Shown piece by piece: positions 26,716 to 35,934 of a stretch of 64,000 nt of DNA. The stretch is from Ralstonia insidiosa (GTDB lineage Bacteria > Pseudomonadota > Gammaproteobacteria > Burkholderiales > Burkholderiaceae): NCBI RefSeq assembly GCF_008801405.1, contig NZ_VZPV01000001.1, positions 682,001 through 746,000 of the forward strand, read 5' to 3'. The first letter of the stretch is position 1; every line of letters starts with the position of its first letter. A program made the position numbers and the translations under genes. The notes beneath the pieces are model-generated. The model was not told the origin of the DNA. It did not search any database and saw nothing but the letters and a program-made list of their open reading frames with translations.

Positions 26716-27741
26716 TCAGGGTTTGGGCGCGGACACGGCAAAGGAGGTGGCCACAGCCGTCCAGAGCGGCTCGTAGCGCTGCCGCAGCACGCCGGCCTGT
26801 TCAGGCGAAGCGGCGGGGGATTGCATGTGCAGCATCACCAGTGCGCCATCGGTCGGGACGATATAGACGCGACCGATGAACGTGTTGCTCGTGGCGCGCG
26901 GTGCGTGCGGGCCGGGGGCATCGCCGATGTAGCTGGCCCAGATGCCGGGGCGCCCGCTGAATGACTGTGTGCCCCAGCCTGTCATCCGGCAGGGCAGTGC
27001 CACGGCCTGCCGGATGGCATCGCGCATCCACCGGGGCTCGCGGCTGTCAGGCACCGCTTCGGGCTCGCCTTCGGTGGGGCGCACGATCAGCTCGATGCGC
27101 GACAGCCCGGCGCCGCCCTGGTTGGCCCAGGCGCCAATCGCTACGCGCGCTGGATCAGGTTTGCGCGGCGGGGTGGGCGGTACGCGCTCCCAGGAAAACG
27201 GCAAGCGCAGCGTCACGTTCGCGCCATTGGCGTTCGGCCAGTCAGAGAGCGTGATGCTCTGCGTGAAGCGGCTGCTCAATTCCTCGGCGGGCCGGTCATC
27301 GTAGACCACCGCCAGCAACGTCTGCAGCGTCGGGCGGTCCTGGCTACCCTGGGCGCGCTCCGTTACGCGCTGGGCCAGGGCGTGGGCGGTCTCCGGGGTC
27401 TGCGTGGAGATCGCCACGCTGGGTTGGTGCAGGTCGAGCGCCCGCTCGATCAACAGTTGGCGCTCATCATCCGTCAGCGGAATCCCGGCGATCAGGCGGC
27501 GTGTGCGCGCCAGCGCTTGCGGGAAGGTGTTGTCGAACTGGTTGCGCGCGCGGATCAGCTCTTCGCGCTGGCTGGGGAAGCGCTGGATGGCGCGGTCCAG
27601 CGCCTGCGTTTGCACGGTCAGAAAGCCAAGCACGCTGATCAGCCCGGGGATGGCGCCAGGCGTGTAGTCCCACGCCAGCGCATGGCCGGAGCACGCCAGC
27701 ATGGCGGTCAGACACCAGCGCATCGTGGCGCGGCTTGGCAT
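26716..27741 (-). CDS. Secreted protein of unknown function
   Basis: 341-aa exported protein with a clear signal peptide (M-P-S-R-A-T-M-R-W-C-L to A-L-A-W), a helical N-terminal half and a mixed C-terminal half with R-V-Y-I-V-P-T-D-G-A-L-V-M-L. I do not recognise the family. ATG 27741 has a GGGGATA ribosome site; the upstream 60-residue extension is basic noise. Confidence 0.75.
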   Translation of the reverse strand: MPSRATMRWCLTAMLACSGHALAWDYTPGAIPGLISVLGFLTVQTQALDRAIQRFPSQREELIRARNQFDNTFPQALARTRRLIAGIPLTDDERQLLIERALDLHQPSVAISTQTPETAHALAQRVTERAQGSQDRPTLQTLLAVVYDDRPAEELSSRFTQSITLSDWPNANGANVTLRLPFSWERVPPTPPRKPDPARVAIGAWANQGGAGLSRIELIVRPTEGEPEAVPDSREPRWMRDAIRQAVALPCRMTGWGTQSFSGRPGIWASYIGDAPGPHAPRATSNTFIGRVYIVPTDGALVMLHMQSPAASPEQAGVLRQRYEPLWTAVATSFAVSAPKP

Positions 27742-27922
27742 TGGAATATCCCCCTGTGGCCGGACCCGTTTCCGGCCAAAGCCCGACTCTAGCGATATGT
27801 ATGGATTGTGCGCAAGACGGGGCTTGCCCCAAGGAAGGAGGGGGTGTCGCCGCTTTTTTCGTGCGTCTACTGAACCCATCCGTGCCGCTGCGGATTTGCG
27901 CAAAAAGGCAGGGTGCGGCACC

Positions 27923-28423
27923 TTACTTGAACGAGTAGCCCACCGTCACCATGAAGCCGCTGGTCCAGAAGAACTGAACCTCTGTGCGGATCTGACCGTA
28001 TTTGTAGCCCAGCGTCGGCAGGATGCCCGGCGAGAAGCCCTTGTAGTTGAGGGGCACCTTGTTCTGGTACTCGCCCTTGTAGCCGTGCAGGATGCCGCCG
28101 GTCAGCTTGCCGTAGAAGTTGGTATTGCCCAGGTTCCACAGGTAGCCGCCATACACCAGTTGCGAAGGCTGGCCGAACGAGTTCTGGAACGCCGCCGCGC
28201 CCACCAGCCAGCCGTTGTCACGGCGCCATTCAACACCCAGCAGCGGGGAGTACTTGATGTAGTGGTCGTCCCGGCTGTAGTGCATGTTGTAGATGCTGGC
28301 CTGGACGGAGATTTCGTCGCCGGGTTCGAAGATGTCGGCAAAGGCGGGCGATGCGCCGGCCAGGAGCGCCGCACCGGTGGCAATACCGCGAAGCTTGGTG
28401 ATCAAAGAAGAAGAGAGTGCCAT
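27923..28423 (-). CDS. Small outer-membrane beta-barrel with a PagP-like pattern
   Basis: 166-aa protein: signal peptide (about 1-29), then alternating strands ending in aromatic V-G-Y-S-F-K, typical of an 8-stranded outer-membrane barrel. By eye the order H-Y...G-V-E-W, A-F-Q-N-S-F-G, then Y-G-G-Y and a final aromatic strand follows that of the lipid A palmitoyltransferase PagP, but the expected Asp-Ser pair reads Asn-Ser. So PagP-like activity is a guess; it may be another small barrel family. It is divergent from icmF across 312 bases. Confidence 0.6.
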   Translation of the reverse strand: MALSSSLITKLRGIATGAALLAGASPAFADIFEPGDEISVQASIYNMHYSRDDHYIKYSPLLGVEWRRDNGWLVGAAAFQNSFGQPSQLVYGGYLWNLGNTNFYGKLTGGILHGYKGEYQNKVPLNYKGFSPGILPTLGYKYGQIRTEVQFFWTSGFMVTVGYSFK

Positions 28424-28735
28424 ACGACGTCAACACGTCCGAGCCCAAGGCTCGCCCGGCCCTTGCTTGGGGCCCAACGTGATTTCCCGTGAAGTTTTGT
28501 GTGAGGGGAATGTTGGGCGAAGCGGCCTGAGGTTTCCGTCGGATTGGTCCGAAAGGCGGCTCGGATCAGTCCGAAAAATAAGAATCGGCTGACGGGCGCC
28601 CATCGGGTGAGTGGGATGGTTGACGTTCACGTCCACCCCGAAAATACTGTCTATTCGATCCTCCGACCGGCATGCCGCGCTCTGTGCGGCTCACAACACA
28701 TCCAATGCCGGCACCCACTTCAACAAGGTGGAGAC
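28424..28735. other. Divergent promoter region of the barrel gene and icmF
   Basis: 312 bases. It holds the icmF promoter candidate at 28620-28648 and the similar words TTGGTCCGAAA and GATCAGTCCGAAA (about 28544-28577). No cobalamin riboswitch was recognised, although icmF needs B12. Confidence 0.45.
28620..28648 (+). promoter_or_regulatory. Candidate sigma-70 promoter and palindrome for icmF
   Basis: TTGACG (28620-28625), a 17-base spacer and AATACT (28643-28648). The -35 and spacer carry the near-palindrome TTGACGTTCACGTCCA, which resembles sites of MerR-type regulators of branched-chain acyl-CoA genes (LiuR). Which regulator acts is inference. Confidence 0.4.
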
Positions 28736-31700
28736 ATGACTGATCTTTCCGCCGCCCGCGCGGCTGATCCCACGCCTGCGAGCGAGCCTGCACCGGTGCG
28801 CAACAAGGTGCGCTTCGTGACGGCGGCCTCGCTGTTCGATGGGCACGATGCGTCGATCAACATCATGCGGCGCATCCTGCAATCCATGGGCTGCGAGGTG
28901 ATCCACCTGGGGCATAACCGATCCGTCGACGAGGTGGTCAATGCCGCGCTGCAGGAAGACGTGCAGGGCATTGCCGTGTCGAGCTACCAGGGCGGCCACG
29001 TCGAATACTTCAAATACATGATCGACGCGCTGCGTGCGCGCGGCGGCGAGCACATCCAGGTGTTCGGCGGCGGCGGCGGGGTGATCGTACCGACGGAGAT
29101 CCGCGAGCTGCAGGACTACGGCGTGGCGCGCATCTACAGCCCCGAAGACGGCCAGCGCATGGGCCTGGCCGGCATGATTGCCGACATGGTGCGGCGCTGC
29201 GATATCGATCTCTTCACCTTTGCGCCGACGACGCTCGAGCCCATCGTCAATGGCGATCGCCGTGCACTCGCGCAACTGATTACGGCGTTGGAATCGCGCC
29301 GCATCGATCCGGCATTGCGTCAGGCTGTGCACGAGCGCGCCGCTGTGATGCACACGCCGGTGCTCGGCATCACGGGCACGGGCGGCGCGGGCAAATCGTC
29401 GCTCACCGATGAGCTGATCCGCCGCTTCCGGCTCGACCAGCAGGATCGGCTGCGCATCGCTGTCATCTCGATTGACCCATCGCGGCGCAAGTCGGGTGGC
29501 GCGTTGCTGGGCGATCGCATCCGCATGAACGCGATCAACCATCCGCACATCTTCGTGCGCTCGCTGGCCACACGCGAGGCGAGCAGCGAGATTTCCGACG
29601 CATTGCCCGACGCAATTGCCGCGTGCCGCGCAGCGGGCTTCGACTTGATCATCGTCGAGACCTCTGGCATTGGGCAGGGCGACGCGGCCATCGTGCCGCA
29701 CGTCGATCTGTCGCTGTATGTGATGACGCCGGAGTTTGGCGCCGCCAGCCAGTTGGAGAAGATCGACATGCTCGACTTTGCTGACCTGGTGGCGATCAAC
29801 AAATTCGACCGCAAGGGCGCGCAGGACGCCTGGCGCGATGTGGCCAAGCAGGTGCAGCGCAACCGCGAGCAATGGCACGCCCGGCCAGAAGACATGCCGG
29901 TGTTCGGCACGCAGGCGTCGCACTTCAACGACGACGGCGTGACGGCGCTGTATCACGCGCTGGCGGACCGGCTGCCCGAGCGTGGCATGGCATTGGCCGA
30001 TCGCACGCTACCGCGCCCCGCGGGCAAATGCTCGACCAGCCACGACGCCATCGTGCCGCCCGCACGCGTGCGCTATCTGGCGGAACTGGCCGATACCGTG
30101 CGCGGCTATCACCGCCGCGTGCAGATGCAAAGCTGTCTCGCGCGCGAGCGTCAGCAGTTGCAGGCCAGCCGGCTCATGCTGGAGCGTGCGGGTGCAAGCG
30201 TGCAGACGCTCTCGGCGCTCGACAAGCAGGCCGCTGAACGCGATACCCAACTCAGCGCCACCGAACGCAAGCTGCTTGCCATGTGGCCCGACCTGCGCCG
30301 TGCGTATTCCGGCGAAGAGTACGTTGTGAAGATCCGCGACAAGGAAATCCGCACCGCGCTCACGCACACCACGCTCTCGGGCACCGTCATCCGCAAGGTG
30401 GTGTTGCCGCCGTACGAAGACGACGGCGAAGTGCTGCGCTGGCTGATGCGCGAGAACGTGCCCGGCAGCTTTCCGTTCACCGCCGGCGTGTTCGCGTTCA
30501 AACGCGAGAACGAAGACCCTACGCGCATGTTCGCGGGCGAAGGCGATGCCTTCCGCACCAACCGCCGCTTCAAGCTCGTCAGCGAAGGCATGGACGCCAA
30601 GCGTTTGTCCACTGCCTTCGACTCCGTCACGCTCTATGGCGAAGACCCGGCCGTGCGCCCCGACATCTACGGCAAGGTCGGCAACTCGGGCGTGTCGATC
30701 GCCACGTTGGACGACATGAAGGTGCTGTACGACGGCTTTGATCTGACGAGCCCGAACACCTCGGTCTCCATGACGATCAACGGCCCCGCGCCGACGATTC
30801 TGGCGATGTTCATGAACACCGCCATCGACCAAAACCTCGCCAAGTTCCGCGCCGACAACCAGCGCGAGCCGACTGCCGACGAAGAAGCGAAGATCCGCAC
30901 CTGGGTGCTGCAGAACGTGCGCGGCACGGTGCAGGCCGACATCCTCAAGGAAGACCAGGGGCAGAACACCTGCATCTTCTCGACCGAGTTTTCGCTCAAG
31001 GTGATGGGCGACATCCAGGAATATTTTGTGCACCAGCAGGTGCGCAATTTCTACTCGGTGTCGATCTCGGGGTATCACATTGCCGAGGCCGGGGCGAACC
31101 CGATTTCGCAGCTCGCCTTCACGCTCGCCAATGGCTTTACGTATGTGGAGGCGTACCTCGCGCGTGGGATGCACATCGATGATTTCGCGCCCAACCTGTC
31201 GTTCTTCTTCTCCAACGGCATGGACCCGGAATACAACGTGCTGGGCCGCGTCGCCCGCCGCATCTGGGCGGTGACGATGCGCGACAAGTACGGTGCGAAC
31301 GAACGCAGCCAGAAGCTGAAGTACCACGTGCAGACGTCGGGCCGATCCCTGCATGCGCAGGAGATTGCCTTCAACGACATCCGCACGACGCTGCAGGCGC
31401 TGATCGCCATCTACGACAACTGCAACAGCCTGCACACGAATGCCTACGACGAGGCCATCACCACGCCCACGGCGGAATCGGTGCGGCGCGCGCTGGCCAT
31501 CCAGCTCATCATCAACCGCGAGTGGGGGCTGGCCAAGTGTGAGAACCCGAACCAGGGCAGCTTCATCATCGACGAACTGACGGACCTGGTGGAAGAGGCG
31601 GTGCTGCAGGAGTTCGAACGCATTGCCGAACGCGGCGGCGTGTTGGGGGCGATGGAGACCGGCTACCAGCGCGGCAAGATTCAGGAAGAGTCGATGCTGT

Positions 31701-32023
31701 ATGAGCAGCGCAAGCATGATGGCTCGCTGCCGATCATTGGGGTGAACACGTTCCGCAACCCCGAAGCGGAGAACGTGGTGCCGCCACACATCGAGCTGGC
31801 GCGGTCAAGCGAGGAGGAGAAGCAGAGCCAGCTCAAGCGTCTGGACGATTTTCATGCGCGGCATGCGGGGGAGGCGCCTGCCATGTTGCAACGGTTGCAG
31901 CGCGCGGTGATTGAGGATCAGAACGTGTTTGCGGTGCTGATGGACGCGGTGCGCGTCTGCTCGCTCGGGCAGATCACGCACGCGTTGTTTGAGGTGGGCG
32001 GGCAGTATCGGCGCAACATGTAG
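28736..32023 (+). CDS. icmF: IcmF, fused isobutyryl-CoA mutase
   Basis: 1095-aa adenosylcobalamin enzyme interconverting isobutyryl-CoA and n-butyryl-CoA (pivalyl-CoA in some relatives). In order: a B12-binding domain (about 20-150) with D-G-H-D at 35-38 giving the cobalt-ligand His37; a MeaI-type G-protein chaperone domain with Walker A G-T-G-G-A-G-K-S at 214-221; and the mutase barrel (about 560-1095). All three parts are complete. ATG 28736 has AAGGTGGAG before it; the in-frame extension to 28544 runs through the promoter. The fused domain order is diagnostic for IcmF. Confidence 0.96.
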   Translation: MTDLSAARAADPTPASEPAPVRNKVRFVTAASLFDGHDASINIMRRILQSMGCEVIHLGHNRSVDEVVNAALQEDVQGIAVSSYQGGHVEYFKYMIDALRARGGEHIQVFGGGGGVIVPTEIRELQDYGVARIYSPEDGQRMGLAGMIADMVRRCDIDLFTFAPTTLEPIVNGDRRALAQLITALESRRIDPALRQAVHERAAVMHTPVLGITGTGGAGKSSLTDELIRRFRLDQQDRLRIAVISIDPSRRKSGGALLGDRIRMNAINHPHIFVRSLATREASSEISDALPDAIAACRAAGFDLIIVETSGIGQGDAAIVPHVDLSLYVMTPEFGAASQLEKIDMLDFADLVAINKFDRKGAQDAWRDVAKQVQRNREQWHARPEDMPVFGTQASHFNDDGVTALYHALADRLPERGMALADRTLPRPAGKCSTSHDAIVPPARVRYLAELADTVRGYHRRVQMQSCLARERQQLQASRLMLERAGASVQTLSALDKQAAERDTQLSATERKLLAMWPDLRRAYSGEEYVVKIRDKEIRTALTHTTLSGTVIRKVVLPPYEDDGEVLRWLMRENVPGSFPFTAGVFAFKRENEDPTRMFAGEGDAFRTNRRFKLVSEGMDAKRLSTAFDSVTLYGEDPAVRPDIYGKVGNSGVSIATLDDMKVLYDGFDLTSPNTSVSMTINGPAPTILAMFMNTAIDQNLAKFRADNQREPTADEEAKIRTWVLQNVRGTVQADILKEDQGQNTCIFSTEFSLKVMGDIQEYFVHQQVRNFYSVSISGYHIAEAGANPISQLAFTLANGFTYVEAYLARGMHIDDFAPNLSFFFSNGMDPEYNVLGRVARRIWAVTMRDKYGANERSQKLKYHVQTSGRSLHAQEIAFNDIRTTLQALIAIYDNCNSLHTNAYDEAITTPTAESVRRALAIQLIINREWGLAKCENPNQGSFIIDELTDLVEEAVLQEFERIAERGGVLGAMETGYQRGKIQEESMLYEQRKHDGSLPIIGVNTFRNPEAENVVPPHIELARSSEEEKQSQLKRLDDFHARHAGEAPAMLQRLQRAVIEDQNVFAVLMDAVRVCSLGQITHALFEVGGQYRRNM

Positions 32024-32038
32024 CTGCGTTGTGTGAGC

Positions 32039-32761
32039 TCACGCGTGCATGGCGTGCGCAACCCACGCCGGTAACGCACCATGCCCCCCGCGCGGCGCAT
32101 CCCACACTTGGCGTGCCGCCGCTGTCACGCTGTCAATGAGCGGTACGGGCACGTGAGGCTGCAGACGCTGTGCCACACCGGCGAGCCCGGCACCCCCCAG
32201 CACGATCGCATCCACCGGCTGGCGACGCAGCAGCGTTGTGCACGCACCCAGCAGAACCTGCTCCGCCGCATCTGGTGCCGCATACAGCGCGGCGCCGTCG
32301 AGTTCCACGGTATGGATGTCGCGCACGGTGTGGCCGTGTTGCAGCGTGGGCAGCAAGCGCTCCAGAATCGGCCCCCATGCATGCCCACCCGTCACGACCG
32401 CGCAGGTGCCGTGCGCGGCCGCTTCCATCAACGCAGCTTCCGCGAGGCCGGTGACCGGGCAGGGCGCCACCTCGCGCAGCGCGAAGAGCCCCGGGTCGCC
32501 AAAGCAGCCGATGATGGCGGCATCAGGTGGACGCTGCAGCGCTGTCGTCCACGCGTCGAGCGCCGCATGCGCGGCCACTGCATAGCCGACTTCGGTGGCG
32601 ATATACGGCGCGCCAAAACGGGCGGTGACGGGTTCCACAACAACATCGCCCGGCAACGCGGCTTGCACGTAGCGGGCGAGCGTCTGCGTGAGTGCGGCCG
32701 TGGTGTTCGGGTTGATCAGCAACAGCCGGCGCGGGCCGGCCGATTCAGGAGCCATGGTCAT
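32039..32761 (-). CDS. Asp/Glu/hydantoin racemase family protein
   Basis: 240-aa protein of the Asp/Glu/hydantoin racemase fold. R-L-L-L-I-N-P-N-T-T is the family start; the two catalytic Cys positions read I-I-G-C-F-G-D-P and an unusual V-L-G-G-A-G-L-A in place of the second Cys. With one Cys missing it may not be a classical two-base racemase. Last gene after an ABC importer; an in-frame TTG at 32779 is an alternative start that would overlap the permease stop by 8 bases. Confidence 0.75.
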   Translation of the reverse strand: MTMAPESAGPRRLLLINPNTTAALTQTLARYVQAALPGDVVVEPVTARFGAPYIATEVGYAVAAHAALDAWTTALQRPPDAAIIGCFGDPGLFALREVAPCPVTGLAEAALMEAAAHGTCAVVTGGHAWGPILERLLPTLQHGHTVRDIHTVELDGAALYAAPDAAEQVLLGACTTLLRRQPVDAIVLGGAGLAGVAQRLQPHVPVPLIDSVTAAARQVWDAPRGGHGALPAWVAHAMHA

Positions 32762-32771
32762 TCGCGTGTGT

Positions 32772-33668
32772 TCAGTCAACGCGCCCTGCGCTCTGGCGGC
32801 GGCGCAACCGCACGATGGCCAGCATGGTCAGCCCCATCACCACGAACGACACCACGGTGGTGAGCGTGCCCAGCGCGTAGATGGCCGGCGTGGTGACGGT
32901 GGTGGTCAGCCCCTGCAGTTCGAGCGGCAGCGTGTTGACATCGCCGATGGCCTGCGAGGTGCGCGCGATTTCATCCCAACTGAGCGTGAAGCCGAACATG
33001 CCCACGCCGATGAGCGATGGCGCGATCAACGGCAACACGACATGGCGGAAGGTCTGCCAAGGCGTGGCACCGAGGTCGCGCGCGGCTTCCTCGTAGGCGG
33101 GGTTGAAGCGGTTGAAGACGGCAAACATGATGAGCAGGCCGAACGGCAGCGTCCACGTCAGGTGCGCGCCGAGTGCGGAAGTCCACTGGCCGAGCGTGGA
33201 GCCGAAGCTGTCGGCCTGATCGCCCATGCCCCATGCGGTGAGCAGGGCCTTGATGCCCGTGTCGATCAACCGGAACTGCAGCCCGATGCCGAGCGACACC
33301 ACGATCGACGGCATGATCAGGCTCGCCACCGTCACATAGAACAGCGCGCCACCGCCGCGCAGCCGCTTGCGAAACGCCAATGCGGCCAGTAGCGAGAGCC
33401 CCATGGTCAACGCCATCACCACCGCGCCGAGCGCCAGCGAGCGCCGGAATGCTGCGCCGATGTCGACCACGCCCAGGCCTTCGGCAAGCTGACGATACCA
33501 ATGCAGCGACAGCCCATTCATCGGAAACGTCAGCCCGCCGTCCGGCCCCTGAAAGCTGAGCGCGAAGATTGTCAGCATGGGGCCGTAGAGAAACAGCACG
33601 AACAGCGCGAAGAGACACGCCAGCGGCCAGAAGCCGGGGGCGCGTGGTTCACGAAAACGTGGGCGCAT
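32772..33668 (-). CDS. ABC permease, PotC-like
   Basis: 298-aa inner-membrane permease with six predicted membrane segments and the ATPase-docking motif E-E-A-A-R-D-L-G-A-T-P-W-Q-T-F-R-H-V-V-L-P. It belongs to the spermidine/putrescine-like importer group. The stop of the PotB-like gene sits 1 base before its start, so the two are translationally linked. Confidence 0.9.
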   Translation of the reverse strand: MRPRFREPRAPGFWPLACLFALFVLFLYGPMLTIFALSFQGPDGGLTFPMNGLSLHWYRQLAEGLGVVDIGAAFRRSLALGAVVMALTMGLSLLAALAFRKRLRGGGALFYVTVASLIMPSIVVSLGIGLQFRLIDTGIKALLTAWGMGDQADSFGSTLGQWTSALGAHLTWTLPFGLLIMFAVFNRFNPAYEEAARDLGATPWQTFRHVVLPLIAPSLIGVGMFGFTLSWDEIARTSQAIGDVNTLPLELQGLTTTVTTPAIYALGTLTTVVSFVVMGLTMLAIVRLRRRQSAGRVD

Positions 33669-33669
33669 G

Positions 33670-34575
33670 TCAGAGCTCCTTGCGGATGTCGACCACGCGG
33701 GTCAGGCCCCAGATGATCATCAGCACCGTCAGCAGCAGCACCACGGCGTTGGCCGCCGCCAGCGGAAACTGCAGATACGAGGTCTGCACCTGGATCATCT
33801 TGCCGACCGAGGCAATCTGCTGGCCGCCCATCACGCCCACGGTCACGAAGTCGCCCATCACGATGGTCAGGATGAAGATCGAGCCGATCAGGATGCCGCT
33901 GCGCGACAGCGGCACGATCACGTGCCACAGCGTTTGCCATGCACTTGCGCCCGCGTCGCGCGCGGCTTCGAGCAATGCGCGGTCAATGCGCATCATCGAA
34001 TTGAAGATCGGCACGATCATGAACATGGTGTAGAGGTGTGCGTAGGCCAGCAGCACCGAGAAGTTCGAGTACAGCAACCAGTCTTGCGGCTGGTTGATGA
34101 GGTGCATGGCCTGCAGCGTCTGGTTGACGAGGCCGTTGCGGCCCAGCAGCGGAATCCACGAAATCATGCGGATCACGTTGGAGGTCCAGAATGGCACCGT
34201 GCACACCACGAACAGCAGCGTCTGCACCGCAGCCGATCGCACGTGAAACGCCAGGAAATACGCCAGCGCAAAACCCAGCACTAGCGTGAGTGCCCAGGTG
34301 CCGAGCGCAAAGCGCAGCGTCGATAGATACGTCGACGCCGTCACGCACAAATCGCCGTATTCATTGAGATGGCCGCAGCCTTCCCACAGCTTGGCGTAGT
34401 TGCGCAAGGTGAAGGTCGGCAGCAGCGCGTACTCGTTGAAATCCCAGAAGCTGACCATCGCGACCAGCCCCAGCGGGATGAGAAAGAACACGACGAACAC
34501 CGCCGCAAACGGCAGCGCCTGCAGGCCCGGACGCAAGGTGCCGGCAGCGGTTGGAGTGGGCGGAGTGGGTGTCAT
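33670..34575 (-). CDS. ABC permease, PotB-like
   Basis: 301-aa permease with six membrane segments and the docking motif E-A-A-R-D-A-G-A-S-A-W-Q-T-L-W-H-V-I-V-P. It forms the membrane pore with the PotC-like partner. Between the binding-protein gene (24 bases upstream) and the second permease. Confidence 0.9.
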   Translation of the reverse strand: MTPTPPTPTAAGTLRPGLQALPFAAVFVVFFLIPLGLVAMVSFWDFNEYALLPTFTLRNYAKLWEGCGHLNEYGDLCVTASTYLSTLRFALGTWALTLVLGFALAYFLAFHVRSAAVQTLLFVVCTVPFWTSNVIRMISWIPLLGRNGLVNQTLQAMHLINQPQDWLLYSNFSVLLAYAHLYTMFMIVPIFNSMMRIDRALLEAARDAGASAWQTLWHVIVPLSRSGILIGSIFILTIVMGDFVTVGVMGGQQIASVGKMIQVQTSYLQFPLAAANAVVLLLTVLMIIWGLTRVVDIRKEL

Positions 34576-34599
34576 GGCGATGTTGAGTGGCTCAGGCGA

Positions 34600-35865
34600 T
34601 CAAGCGGCGACAAACTCGTTCCACTTGCGGACCATGTACTCGTTCTCGTCCATGACCGCGTTCCAGCAGGCGATGCCGCCCATGCGCTGTTCGTAGCTGC
34701 CGCCATCGCGCACGCTGCCGGCCTTGGCGAGCACGTCGCCGTGGGGGCTCTTGATGTCCTGGGCGGCGGGTTTGCCTTCCATCCAGTACGCCCACTCGTA
34801 CGGTTCCATCTTGGCCTTGGCCGTTTCCAGCACGGCGCTGTAGTAGCCCTGGCGGTTCAGGTACGCACCGGCCCAGCCGTCGAGGAACCAGTTGATGAAT
34901 TCGTACGCCGCGTCGAGCTTCTTGCCCGACACCGTCTTCGGAATACCAAAGCCGGCCGCCCACGCGCGATAGCCTTCCTTGAGCGGCTGGAACGTGCAGT
35001 CGATGCCCTTGCTGCGCACGGCCGTCACCGCCGGGCTCCACATCGACTGGATCACCACCTCGCCCGAGGCCATCAGGTTCACGCTTTCGTTGAAGTCCTT
35101 CCACAGCGCGCGGAACTGGCCGGCCTTCTTGGCTTCGATCAGCGTCTTGATGGTGAGGTCGATCTCGGCGCGGGTCATGTTGCCCTTGTCGGCGTACTTG
35201 TGGATGCCCTTGGCCTCCACCACCATCGCCGCGTCCATGATGCCGATCGACGGGATGTTCAGGATCGACGCGCGGCCCTTGAACTCCGGGTTCAGCAGTT
35301 CGGCCCACGAGCTGATCGGACGCTTGATCAGGTCAGGGCGGATGCCCAGCGTGTCGGCGTTGTACACGGTCGGGATCAGCGTCATGAACTGCGTGGGTGA
35401 CGTGGCAAACGTGGTTGCGTTGGCGCCCGGCAGGTACATCACCTTCTTCGGCGCGGTGCCTTGGTCGCCCACCTTCTTGCCGGCCACTTCGCCCTTGGTG
35501 AAGAGCGACGTGATCTTGTCAGCGTTCTTGATGCGGCGTGCGTCGATGCCCAGCAGGTTGCCTGTCGGCACGATCTTCTTGAGCGAGAAGTACTCCGTGT
35601 CGATCAGGTCGAAGCTGCTCGGCGCGGTGACGGCGCGCTTGGTGATCTCATCGGTCGTTACCGCCACGTATTGCACGCGGATGCCGGTGTCGGCCTCAAA
35701 TTTCTCGGCAATCAGCTTGTCTTGGTTGACCGCCGTACCCAGGTAGCGCAAGGTCAGTTTCTCTTGCGCGAGGACGACCGGCGCGATGCCGGTGGCCAGA
35801 ATGGCGGCCATGCCCTTGAGTGCGGTGCGGCGGCCGGCCTTGAAGTCGATGGAATCGTCAGACAT
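34600..35865 (-). CDS. ABC periplasmic binding protein, PotD-like
   Basis: 421-aa solute-binding protein of the PotD/extracellular family 1 type. The N terminus K-A-G-R-R-T-A-L-K-G-M-A has the twin-Arg pattern of a Tat signal, followed by a hydrophobic stretch to A-Q. The mature part has the two-lobe pattern with L-R-Y-L-G-T-A-V and a Trp-rich C-terminal lobe. The substrate is not polyamine for certain; such clusters also take up amino-acid derivatives. Confidence 0.88.
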   Translation of the reverse strand: MSDDSIDFKAGRRTALKGMAAILATGIAPVVLAQEKLTLRYLGTAVNQDKLIAEKFEADTGIRVQYVAVTTDEITKRAVTAPSSFDLIDTEYFSLKKIVPTGNLLGIDARRIKNADKITSLFTKGEVAGKKVGDQGTAPKKVMYLPGANATTFATSPTQFMTLIPTVYNADTLGIRPDLIKRPISSWAELLNPEFKGRASILNIPSIGIMDAAMVVEAKGIHKYADKGNMTRAEIDLTIKTLIEAKKAGQFRALWKDFNESVNLMASGEVVIQSMWSPAVTAVRSKGIDCTFQPLKEGYRAWAAGFGIPKTVSGKKLDAAYEFINWFLDGWAGAYLNRQGYYSAVLETAKAKMEPYEWAYWMEGKPAAQDIKSPHGDVLAKAGSVRDGGSYEQRMGGIACWNAVMDENEYMVRKWNEFVAA

Positions 35866-35934
35866 GAAGCAACCCCTGATAGGAAGGTGAAGGCAGCGCC
35901 TGAAGCCGTCAGGCTGCGGATTGGAATTCGGATG

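Noticed and set aside
30008..31789. 593-aa minus-strand open frame opposite icmF
   Set aside because: It lies wholly inside icmF, shows no domain, signal or ribosome site, and has shadow-frame composition.
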